A stretch of 8,639 bases of DNA from assembly GCA_025350945.1 (NCBI GenBank), contig JANXWW010000090.1, positions 1 through 8,639 of the forward strand, given 5' to 3'. A program made the translations under genes and the position numbers. Positions 1 to 5,962 of this stretch are shown one piece after another. The DNA is from Burkholderiales bacterium. GTDB taxonomy: Bacteria > Pseudomonadota > Gammaproteobacteria > Burkholderiales > Usitatibacteraceae. The notes beneath the pieces are model-generated. The model was given only the letters and a program-made list of their open reading frames with translations. It ran no database searches and was not told where the DNA came from. Within the stretch, counting starts at the first letter, position 1, and every line of letters starts with the position of its first letter.

Positions 1-455
1 TCCCACTGAAAAAAACGTCCGTTCATCACCACGTAGACGCCGATGGACAGCACTTGCGCATAGGCGAGCGCTGAACCAAGATTGAATTGACCGTCGGAGG
101 AGCCAAATTTATACGGCACCATCGCGCCCGTGAGGATGACCGTTTTATTCAATACGCGCGGCGCGAGATAGCGTGCGGTGGCCTCCATCGTATCGGTGCC
201 GTGGGTGATGACAATGTTTTTCTCTTTGGCGGCCACGCATTTTTTTGCGATCAAATCACGGTCAGCATCAGTCATAACCAGACTGTCTATCATCATCAAT
301 GTTTCAACGCGCGTTGACAGGAGCGAACGACCTAGCGACAACATTTCCTTGACATGCGTTTTTTTGAAAAACAAGGTGCCTGAGAGCTCGTCGTACTCTT
401 TATCAAATGTACCGCCAGTGACAAAAACGGCGATGGGGATTTGCCTGGATCGCAT
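1..455 (-). CDS. Short L-asparaginase-like protein, partial (3' end beyond left edge)
   Basis: Asparaginase/glutaminase N-terminal domain, which hydrolyses L-asparagine (or a related amide) to the acid and ammonia. The first 151 residues are visible. The nucleophile motif TGGTFD is at residues 13-18 (T16 is the expected catalytic Thr). The second catalytic motif HGTDTM is at residues 85-90, with T87-D88. A following stretch LTGAMVP...SSDGQFNL matches the family's substrate-binding region. There is no signal peptide, so it is probably cytoplasmic. The start ATG at 455-453 is the first in-frame ATG after an upstream stop; GGATAA just before it is a weak ribosome site. The N-terminal style (VTGGTFDKEYDELSG) resembles the roughly 165-residue single-domain asparaginases rather than the 330-residue type I/II enzymes, so the gene may end just outside the window. 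The family is secure; the exact substrate and full length are not. It diverges from the gene at 527. Confidence 0.9.
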   Translation of the reverse strand, partial: MRSRQIPIAVFVTGGTFDKEYDELSGTLFFKKTHVKEMLSLGRSLLSTRVETLMMIDSLVMTDADRDLIAKKCVAAKEKNIVITHGTDTMEATARYLAPRVLNKTVILTGAMVPYKFGSSDGQFNLGSALAYAQVLSIGVYVVMNGRFFQW

Positions 456-520
456 AGGCGTTATCCATAAAATTGAAGTTGCAATAGTTTACGTCCACTC
501 GTAAAAGTGCGCTTGTCGCT

Positions 521-526
521 TATGAT
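521..526 (+). promoter_or_regulatory. Candidate -10 box (TATGAT) for the DUF2805 operon
   Basis: TATGAT matches the sigma70 -10 consensus at 5 of 6 bases. Transcription would start near 533, exactly where the ATG option for the downstream gene lies. No good -35 box is seen at 16-18 bases spacing. A weaker alternative is TTGCAA (479-484) with TAAAAG (502-507), spacing 17. Confidence 0.3.
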
Positions 527-793
527 GTGAGTATGAAAAAGCAAATTATCGAGCTTGACCTCGCCGCTATCGACCGGATTATACAAATGGCATGGGAAGA
601 TCGCACGCCATTTGAGGCGATTGAAATCCAATTTGGTATTGATGAAGCAGGTGTGATCGCGCTGATGCGCAAACACATGAAGCGATCCAGCTTTGCGCTG
701 TGGCGTAAGCGCGTTACGGGCCGACAAACCAAACACAAAGCGCTACGCTCAATTGACGTGACGCGATTTAAATGCGAAGACCAGCGTGGCTAA
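527..793 (+). CDS. DUF2805 / TIGR03643 family small protein
   Basis: An 88-residue conserved protein of unknown function. It matches my recollection of the DUF2805 (TIGR03643) family through the block MAWEDRTPFEAIEIQFG at residues 21-37 and the block from M47 to H70, which contains SSFALWRKRVTGR. The pattern of a short acidic helix, a turn and a basic helix rich in Arg/Lys looks like a helix-turn-helix fold. A nucleic-acid-binding role is therefore an inference only. Two starts are possible: GTG at 527 and ATG at 533. Neither has a clear Shine-Dalgarno site, and the family core begins near residue 10, so sequence conservation does not decide between them. The stop codon lies inside the next gene (8-base overlap, 786-793). 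The two are therefore probably co-transcribed and translationally coupled. Confidence 0.85.
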   Translation: MSMKKQIIELDLAAIDRIIQMAWEDRTPFEAIEIQFGIDEAGVIALMRKHMKRSSFALWRKRVTGRQTKHKALRSIDVTRFKCEDQRG

Positions 794-2306
794 AAAACGG
801 TTGCTGATTATTTTTTTAGCGCTTATTTCCTCATGGGCTTACGGAGCTGAAGCCGATGTGCTCAAGATCGGCTCGAAACGATTCACCGAGTCGTACATCC
901 TCGCAGAAATACTTGCGCAACAAGCAAGAACGCAAAGCAAAACTGAAACACGCGTGTTGCCAGGCTTGGGCAATACGGCGATTGTGTATGCGGCACTGCG
1001 GGCGGGCAGCATCGATTTGTATCCCGAATATGCGGGCACCATCGCACAGGAAATTCTGAAAAGCGCGACACCGTTATCGCTAGATGAAATGAATCTTCAG
1101 CTCGCGCCGCTCGGTTTTGGCGTGGCAATTCAGCTAGGTTTCAATAATGGTTACGCGCTCGCGATGCGTTCAGCCGATGCGGAAAAACTCAACATTAAAA
1201 CGCTGAGTGATCTCGCGAAAAAACCGGATCAGCGGCTTGGTCTGTCGAATGAATTTATCGGTCGCGCGGATGGCTGGAAAGGCTTGAGCACGCGCTATGG
1301 TTTTACGCAATCGCCGACGAGTTTGGACCACGGGTTGGCGTTTGCTGCGATAGAGAAAAAGCAAATCGATGTAATCGATATTTATACGACGGATGCGCAA
1401 ATTGAGCACATGAAACTACGCGTGCTTGAAGATGATCTTGCTTACTTTCCACGTTATGACGCGGTGGTGTTGTATCGGCTCGATGTGCTGACGCGCTTTC
1501 CCGAAGCGTGGGCTGCGCTGCAAAAATTAGGCAACAGTATTGATGCCACTGCGATGATCGCCATGAACGCGCGCGCGGAGTTAAATAGCGTGCCGTTCGA
1601 TGTGATTGCAGGTGATCGGCTGGCGACTGTTTCCGGTACGAAGTTGACAACGGACAACGGTGCGCGTGGTGAGCGTGACTTTAGCGCAAAACTTTTTGGT
1701 GCCGATTTGGCGAGATTAACGTGGCAGCACTTGTTACTGGTGACAGTGTCGGTCGCGATTGCCACGCTGATCGCGATCCCACTGGCCGTCATGATTTTCC
1801 CGTATTCGCGTTTACGTTCAATCGTGCTGGGCGCGACCGGCTTGCTGCAAACCGTGCCATCGCTCGCGCTATTGGCGATGTTGATTTCGCTGATTGGTGT
1901 GATTGGCAGCGTGCCTGCGCTGATTGCGCTCACACTTTATGCGTTGCTGCCGATTATGCGTAACACCTGCGCGGGCTTGGGCGAAGTTTCAGACGGGTTA
2001 CGTCAGGCGGGAAAAGCATTGGGCATGTCCGCACGCGACACCATGATGCTAATTGAGTTGCCATTGGCGTTGCCAACCATCATCGCCGGTGTACGCACCG
2101 CCGTTGCGATCAGCATTGGTACAGCCACAATCGCTGCTTTTATTGGTGCGGGTGGATATGGAGAACGTATCGTCACCGGGCTTGCGCTAAATGATCGGCA
2201 ACTGCTGTTGGCGGGTGCTATTCCTGCTGCGTTGTTGGCACTCATCAGCGAAGTTTTATTTGAATGGCTGGAGCGTTCCATCCGACAACGGCAAGGTGGA
2301 AAATGA
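786..2306 (+). CDS. Fused osmoprotectant-type ABC transporter: substrate-binding domain plus permease
   Basis: A 506-residue importer subunit of the glycine betaine/choline/quaternary-amine (OpuAC/ProW) class. Residues 1-21 form a signal peptide or N-terminal anchor (KKR, then a hydrophobic core, then AYGA). The binding domain spans about 24-290, with GSKRFTES at 29-36, GLGNTAIVYAALRAG at 60-74, LYPEYAGT at 78-85 and the hinge-side YTTDA at 200-204. The permease domain spans about 308-500, with several hydrophobic segments and an EAA-loop motif G404-M414 (GLRQAGKALGM) that docks an ATPase. The order is binding domain first, permease second. The start is GTG 786, overlapping the previous stop; the signal peptide that follows it supports this start, although the ribosome site is weak. 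No ATPase gene is adjacent, so the energising subunit must be encoded elsewhere or supplied by another system. The ligand (betaine, choline, ergothioneine or other) cannot be read from sequence. Confidence 0.9.
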   Translation: MAKKRLLIIFLALISSWAYGAEADVLKIGSKRFTESYILAEILAQQARTQSKTETRVLPGLGNTAIVYAALRAGSIDLYPEYAGTIAQEILKSATPLSLDEMNLQLAPLGFGVAIQLGFNNGYALAMRSADAEKLNIKTLSDLAKKPDQRLGLSNEFIGRADGWKGLSTRYGFTQSPTSLDHGLAFAAIEKKQIDVIDIYTTDAQIEHMKLRVLEDDLAYFPRYDAVVLYRLDVLTRFPEAWAALQKLGNSIDATAMIAMNARAELNSVPFDVIAGDRLATVSGTKLTTDNGARGERDFSAKLFGADLARLTWQHLLLVTVSVAIATLIAIPLAVMIFPYSRLRSIVLGATGLLQTVPSLALLAMLISLIGVIGSVPALIALTLYALLPIMRNTCAGLGEVSDGLRQAGKALGMSARDTMMLIELPLALPTIIAGVRTAVAISIGTATIAAFIGAGGYGERIVTGLALNDRQLLLAGAIPAALLALISEVLFEWLERSIRQRQGGK

Positions 2307-2318
2307 CAGGTGGAAAAT
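2294..2318 (+). repeat. Tandem 11-base direct repeat at a gene junction
   Basis: AGGTGGAAAAT occurs twice with a 14-base period (2294-2304 and 2308-2318). It spans the transporter stop codon (TGA 2304-2306) and the ribosome site of the next gene. It looks like a small local duplication of the ribosome-binding region. Confidence 0.75.
2308..2313 (+). promoter_or_regulatory. Shine-Dalgarno site (AGGTGG) of the SpeE-like gene
   Basis: AGGTGG lies 7 bases before ATG 2321 and decides that start. It is the second copy of an 11-base direct repeat (AGGTGGAAAAT at 2294-2304 and 2308-2318). The first copy forms the last codons of the transporter gene. Confidence 0.7.
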
Positions 2319-2320
2319 AA

Positions 2321-3181
2321 ATGAAACAACACAGCATTGAAGCCAGCGAAGAATCTGGCGTGCGCTTTCTTCACTTTGGTTCTGAGTGGGTGCAGGGCGC
2401 GATGCGCATCGCGCGGCCCTATGCGCTAGAGCTTGAATACACGCGCGAGATGATGGCTTGTGTGCTGCTGCGGGGTTACGAAAGTGCGTACGAAGGTGCG
2501 GATGAAGGTTGGCCAAAGAATGTTTTGCAAATTGGTTTGGGTGCTGCCTCACTCACCAAATTTTGGTACCGCTACTTCCCGGATGCGATACAGGCAATTA
2601 TCGAAATTAATCCAGCGGTGGTGGCCATGGCGTATCAATCATTCAAACTGCCACGCGATGATGAACGCATTGCAATTCACGTGGGCGATGGGGTCGCGTG
2701 GATGAGTGAATCGAAACAAAAATTCGACTGCATTATGGTCGATGGCTACGATCAGCATGCACGTTTTGGTGCGCTGGGCACGGCAGCGTTTTATCGTGAC
2801 TGTCGTGCGCGACTCACCAGGCGAGGTTTGCTGGTGCTGAATCTTTTTGGCCGCAGCCGCGGCTACCGGCAGCAGCTTGATTCGTTGCACGAAGTATTTA
2901 ACAATCGTGTGCTCGCGTTGCCGCCGATCAAAAGCGCACCGAGTGCTGCTGATGGCGGCAATGCAATTGTGTTTGCAGCAGTGGGTGATGCGATGTCGAT
3001 TGATTCGCAAACCCTACGCGAGGGCGCGGCGCAATTGGAAAAACTGAGTGGATTAAAACTTGCTCGCGCGGTGACGCATCTTGAGCGTGCTGACGGTGCG
3101 GCCTTTGGCGGATATACAAAGTCAAACTCTAGCACCGTAGCGGTACAAGGTAAGAAAATGGCCCGCAATGCCCGTGGATAA
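2321..3181 (+). CDS. Spermidine synthase-like protein (class I methyltransferase fold)
   Basis: A 286-residue cytoplasmic protein of the polyamine aminopropyltransferase (SpeE) superfamily. Visible elements: a short N-terminal beta region with VQGAMRIARPYALELEYTRE from residue 24; nucleotide-binding motif I VLQIGLGAASLTKF at 68-81; the acidic post-strand-2 motif IEINP at 94-98; HVGDG at 120-124; and FDCIMVDGYDQ at 135-145. FYRDCRARL follows at 157-165. These place it in the fold with a likely decarboxy-SAM/SAM-type cofactor pocket. It lacks the GGGDGG motif and the D-S/T-x-D-P active-site loop of true spermidine synthases, so aminopropyl transfer is doubtful; many such proteins are simply annotated as spermidine synthase. 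It is the third gene of the run starting at 527, 14 bases after the transporter, with a good AGGTGG ribosome site. The tail beyond residue 265 is Ser/Lys-rich and probably disordered. Confidence 0.8.
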   Translation: MKQHSIEASEESGVRFLHFGSEWVQGAMRIARPYALELEYTREMMACVLLRGYESAYEGADEGWPKNVLQIGLGAASLTKFWYRYFPDAIQAIIEINPAVVAMAYQSFKLPRDDERIAIHVGDGVAWMSESKQKFDCIMVDGYDQHARFGALGTAAFYRDCRARLTRRGLLVLNLFGRSRGYRQQLDSLHEVFNNRVLALPPIKSAPSAADGGNAIVFAAVGDAMSIDSQTLREGAAQLEKLSGLKLARAVTHLERADGAAFGGYTKSNSSTVAVQGKKMARNARG

Positions 3182-3213
3182 ACGAGTTTTATATTTTTAT
3201 CGGAGTGAGCGTA

Positions 3214-3252
3214 ATGCAAGATATTGATAAATTGATCTGCGCCGCAATATAA
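3214..3252 (+). other. Possible 12-codon mini-ORF with a good ribosome site
   Basis: Within the 123-base gap before the exporter gene, GGAG (3202-3205) precedes ATG 3214 by 8 bases. The frame encodes MQDIDKLICAAI and stops at TAA 3250-3252. It could be a leader peptide, a remnant or chance. No attenuator-like hairpin follows it. No function is claimed. Confidence 0.25.
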
Positions 3253-3282
3253 AAAGTAGAGCTGATTTTGGCTTCTTTCTCC

Positions 3283-3288
3283 TATAGT
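3283..3288 (+). promoter_or_regulatory. Candidate -10 box (TATAGT) for the Atm1-like gene
   Basis: TATAGT matches the -10 consensus at 5 of 6 bases and lies 16 bases before the ATG. The expected -35 region (about 3260-3266, AGCTGAT) is poor. If used, the leader would be only about 10 nucleotides. No clear Shine-Dalgarno site precedes the ATG. Confidence 0.3.
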
Positions 3289-3304
3289 TAACCCAGAATA
3301 ATTC

Positions 3305-5164
3305 ATGTCCCCACATCATCACTCATCAGCCCCCGCAGCACCTGTTAATTCCTCTGTCCTCGCCGTCAAACGCACTGGCGGTGATCGCCGCGTGCTGACG
3401 ATGTTGTTGCCGTATTTGTGGCAATTCAAAGGTCGCGTTGGGCTCGCCTTGTTATTGCTGATTGCAGCCAAACTCGCCAATATTAGCGTGCCGCTGGTGA
3501 TGAAAAATATTGTTGATTCGCTCGATAAATCCCAAGCCGCGTTGTTGGGGTCGGTGGTTGTGCCGCTGGCGCTGTTGGCAACCTACGGCTTGCTCAGGCT
3601 GTCATCGACGATGTTTGCGGAGCTGCGCGATATCGTGTTTGTGAAAGTCACGCAGCGCGCCATGCGCAATATTGCGTTGCGGGTATTTCGGCACTTGCAT
3701 GCGCTGTCGTTGCGCTTCCATCTGGATCGGCACACCGGTGGCGTGACGCGCGATGTTGAGCGTGGCACGCGTGGTATTTCTACCATCATGAGCTATATGC
3801 TGTTTTCGGTGATCCCGATTTTGCTGGAAATTACGCTGGTCGTTTTTCTGCTCGGTGCCAAATTTGACTGGACTTTTGTTGCCATCACGCTGTGCGCGAT
3901 TGCGATTTATATCGTCACCACCATCAGCATTACCGAATGGCGCACCCAGCACCGCCGTACCATGAATGAAATGGATTCGAAAGCCAACACCAAGGCGATT
4001 GATTCGCTGCTCAATTACGAGACAGTTAAATATTTCGGCAACGAAGAATTTGAAGCAGGGCGCTACGATAAAAATTTGCAGCGCTATGAAGCGGCCGCCA
4101 CCAAAAGTGAAACTTCACTTGGGCTATTGAATGCCGCGCAAAGCATCGTCATTGCAACCGCCGTAACACTGCTGATGTGGCGCGCCTCAGAAGGCATTGT
4201 CAACAATAAATTGACGCTAGGTGATCTGGTGATGGTGAATGCGTTATTGATTCAACTTTATATACCGCTTAACTTTTTAGGCGGCATGTATCGTGAGCTG
4301 CGTCAGGCTTTTACCGACATGGAAAAAATGTTCAACCTGCTCGATGAAAATCGCGAAGTGCAGGATAAGCCGAATGCGAAGCCGTTAGTGCTCAATGGCG
4401 CATCGGTAAAGTTTGAAAACGTGAATTTTGGCTATAGTGAGCGTAGACAAATTTTGCACGATGTGTCCTTCGAAGTGCCTGCTGGCAAGACCGTCGCCGT
4501 GGTCGGTTCCAGCGGTGCGGGAAAATCCACGATGTCGCGCCTGCTGTTTCGTTTCTACGATATTACCAGCGGAAAAATTTTAATTGATGGTCAGGATATT
4601 CGCGATGTGACGCAGTCCAGCGTGCGTGCGAGTCTCGGTATTGTGCCGCAGGATACGGTGTTGTTTAACGACACGATTCGCTACAACATTGCCTACGGCA
4701 GGCCCGATGCAACGGATGAGGATATTCGTGATGCGGCGCGTCGTTCGCATGTGAGTGATTTTATCGAACGCCTGCCCGACAAATGGGAAAGCATGGTCGG
4801 TGAGCGTGGATTGAAATTGTCCGGTGGCGAGAAGCAGCGTGTGGCGATTGCGCGCACGCTGCTAAAAAATCCCGCCATCATGATTTTTGATGAAGCGACA
4901 TCGGCGCTGGATTCAGCGACCGAAAAAGCGATTCAGGCAGAGCTTCGCGAAATCGCCAAAGATCGCACCACGCTCGTGATTGCACATCGCTTATCGACGA
5001 TCATCGATGCCGATGAAATTCTGGTGCTGGATCTTGGCCGCATTGTGGAGCGCGGCAGCTTCCGAGATTTGCTCGATGCTGATGGCAAGTTCGCGCAAAT
5101 GTGGCGATTGCAGCAACAGGAAGAAGCGAAAAATATTGATGCGATGATTTTGGAGCCTGCGTAA
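3305..5164 (+). CDS. Atm1/HMT1-family ABC exporter (half-transporter)
   Basis: A 619-residue inner-membrane exporter that should act as a homodimer. Residues about 35-330 form the six-helix transmembrane domain. They include TEWRTQHRRTMNEMD (210-224) and LLNYETVKYFGNE (ending at E247), which are hallmarks of the Atm1/ABCB7/HMT1 group that exports glutathione-linked sulfur or metal species. The ATPase domain is complete: A-loop Y377, Walker A GSSGAGKS at 401-408, Q-loop Q449, signature LSGGEKQR at 505-512, Walker B IMIFDE with D529-E530, D-loop SALD at 533-536 and switch H561. All catalytic residues are present, so it should be active. The N-terminus has a short His run (residues 4-6) before the first helix. 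The ATG at 3305 is the first good start, although the ribosome site is weak. It stands alone between gaps of 123 and 197 bases. The substrate (glutathione persulfide, metal-glutathione or other) is inferred from family only. Confidence 0.93.
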   Translation: MSPHHHSSAPAAPVNSSVLAVKRTGGDRRVLTMLLPYLWQFKGRVGLALLLLIAAKLANISVPLVMKNIVDSLDKSQAALLGSVVVPLALLATYGLLRLSSTMFAELRDIVFVKVTQRAMRNIALRVFRHLHALSLRFHLDRHTGGVTRDVERGTRGISTIMSYMLFSVIPILLEITLVVFLLGAKFDWTFVAITLCAIAIYIVTTISITEWRTQHRRTMNEMDSKANTKAIDSLLNYETVKYFGNEEFEAGRYDKNLQRYEAAATKSETSLGLLNAAQSIVIATAVTLLMWRASEGIVNNKLTLGDLVMVNALLIQLYIPLNFLGGMYRELRQAFTDMEKMFNLLDENREVQDKPNAKPLVLNGASVKFENVNFGYSERRQILHDVSFEVPAGKTVAVVGSSGAGKSTMSRLLFRFYDITSGKILIDGQDIRDVTQSSVRASLGIVPQDTVLFNDTIRYNIAYGRPDATDEDIRDAARRSHVSDFIERLPDKWESMVGERGLKLSGGEKQRVAIARTLLKNPAIMIFDEATSALDSATEKAIQAELREIAKDRTTLVIAHRLSTIIDADEILVLDLGRIVERGSFRDLLDADGKFAQMWRLQQQEEAKNIDAMILEPA

Positions 5165-5167
5165 AAA

Positions 5168-5202
5168 TTGCACAACGCCAACATTCTGCGGGCAGTGTGC
5201 AA
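5168..5202 (+). other. Inverted repeat just after the exporter stop codon
   Basis: TTGCACA (5168-5174) and TGTGCAA (5196-5202) are a perfect 7-base inverted repeat. An inner GCC/GGC pair (5177-5179 with 5191-5193) could extend the stem. It begins four bases after the TAA stop. No T-run follows, so it is not a classic intrinsic terminator. It may stabilise the 3' end or form part of a factor-dependent terminator. Confidence 0.4.
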
Positions 5203-5271
5203 ACGTCGCGAGTTCAAAATACGTTGACAAGATTCATGTCATTTATTCTTTCGATCTGTGAAATAAATATG

Positions 5272-5299
5272 GGAACTCTCTCAAACAGCTACTGACTAA
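5272..5299 (+). promoter_or_regulatory. Candidate sigmaE (RpoE)-type promoter for the outer-membrane protein gene
   Basis: GGAACTC (5272-5278, consensus GGAACTT) is followed after 15 bases by GACTAA (5294-5299, consensus GTCTAA or GTCTGA). This matches the spacing of the classical envelope-stress promoters. Transcription would start near 5305, giving a leader of about 57 nucleotides. A sigma70-like TTGACA at 5224-5229 is also present, but its best -10 partner (TATTCT, 5244-5249) is only 14 bases away. Confidence 0.4.
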
Positions 5300-5311
5300 A
5301 AGGTTAGTAGC
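5288..5311 (+). other. Leader hairpin upstream of the outer-membrane protein gene
   Basis: GCTACTGACT, loop AAAA, GGTTAGTAGC form a 10-pair stem (two G-U pairs) with a four-base loop. No T-run follows, so it is unlikely to be a terminator. It could be a 5' stabilising hairpin if transcription starts upstream, for example near the TTGACA at 5224. It would not form in RNA from the sigmaE-like start near 5305, because that start lies inside the hairpin. Confidence 0.5.
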
Positions 5312-5352
5312 GTGTCATCACGAACGCTCTGAAGATTTATTCATTAATCCTT

Positions 5353-5356
5353 GGAG
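5353..5356 (+). promoter_or_regulatory. Shine-Dalgarno site (GGAG) of the outer-membrane protein gene
   Basis: GGAG sits 5 bases before ATG 5362 and supports that start. The ATG at 5358 is out of frame and too close to the site. Confidence 0.7.
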
Positions 5357-5361
5357 AATGT

Positions 5362-5904
5362 ATGAGAAATTCCATTAAAAAATCGTTTACTTCATTGGTG
5401 CTTGCAGGCGCATTGGGTGCGGCGTTTGCGGTACCCGCGATGGCTGCACCTGATGCCGCAGATGCTGGTTTCTTTGTGTCTGCACAGGCAGGTAGAAGCC
5501 GTTTTGACATAGGCGACGGTTTTGGCAAGAAAAATGCCACCCTCGGCGGCGTTGGTGTTGGCTACACGTTCAACCCGATTGTCGCGGTTGAACTCAGCTA
5601 CAACGATTACGGCAAAGTAAATTTTGGTGGCGTCGATGGCAAAGCCAAATCCACCCAGTTTTCCGCGTTGTTATCAGCACCGATTGCAAACGAGTTTTCT
5701 GTCTATGGTCGATTAGGTGCTGCAAGCACTGATCGTAAGATTACTGGTTTCGGCGGTAACTCGTCGGATAAAAAAACGGAAGCCGTGTATGGCGTTGGTT
5801 TCGGCTACAACTTTGCCAAAAATATCAAAGGCACCGTTGAGTACCAAAAGCTGGATGATTCAAAAGTTGAAGCGCTTACTGCAGGCGTGAAATTTGGATT
5901 TTAA
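5362..5904 (+). CDS. Small OmpA-like outer-membrane beta-barrel protein
   Basis: A 180-residue exported protein. Residues 1-28 are a clear signal peptide (RNSIKK, hydrophobic core, A-M-A cleavage after A28). The mature part, about 152 residues, alternates polar and hydrophobic residues in strands with Gly/aromatic girdles (for example FFVSAQAG, GVGVGYTF, VELSYNDYG, SVYGRLGA, VYGVGFGYNF). It ends in ALTAGVKFGF, with the C-terminal Phe required for recognition by the BAM assembly machinery. Size and pattern fit an eight-stranded OmpA-type transmembrane barrel (beta-barrel domain family OMP_b-brl). There is no periplasmic peptidoglycan-binding domain. It is probably a structural or adhesion-type surface protein with no defined substrate. 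It is monocistronic, with its own leader signals and a strong terminator after it. Confidence 0.88.
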   Translation: MRNSIKKSFTSLVLAGALGAAFAVPAMAAPDAADAGFFVSAQAGRSRFDIGDGFGKKNATLGGVGVGYTFNPIVAVELSYNDYGKVNFGGVDGKAKSTQFSALLSAPIANEFSVYGRLGAASTDRKITGFGGNSSDKKTEAVYGVGFGYNFAKNIKGTVEYQKLDDSKVEALTAGVKFGF

Positions 5905-5920
5905 ATAATCTCGTTTCGTT

Positions 5921-5962
5921 AAAAAAATCGCGGGCACTTCTAAAAGTGCCCGCGATTTTTTT
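5921..5962. terminator. Perfect bidirectional intrinsic terminator
   Basis: AAAAAAATCGCGGGCACTT (5921-5939), loop CTAA (5940-5943) and its exact complement (5944-5962) form a 19-pair stem. It is GC-rich in the middle with A/T runs at both ends, so it can terminate transcription on both strands. It lies between the convergent barrel gene (stop at 5904) and the hydrolase. Its last two bases overlap the hydrolase stop codon (5961-5963 on the minus strand). Confidence 0.95.

Noticed and set aside
178..504. A 108-codon plus-strand open frame at the left edge
   Set aside because: Antisense to the asparaginase frame, which contains both catalytic motifs of its family.
461..736. A minus-strand 91-codon frame opposite the DUF2805 gene
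   Set aside because: The opposite strand encodes conserved DUF2805 blocks; the minus frame has none.
1454..1933. A 159-codon minus-strand open frame inside the fused transporter gene
   Set aside because: It is a shadow frame. The plus-strand protein has clear domain motifs throughout, while the minus translation is Ser/Ala-rich with no recognisable motif.
2863..3306. A 147-codon minus-strand open frame across the end of the SpeE-like gene and the gap
   Set aside because: Mostly antisense to a well-supported gene, with low-complexity composition and no ribosome site that I could support.
5288..5311. The leader hairpin as a terminator for the exporter gene
   Set aside because: No T-run follows the stem, and it lies more than 120 bases past the exporter stop codon, close to the next gene.
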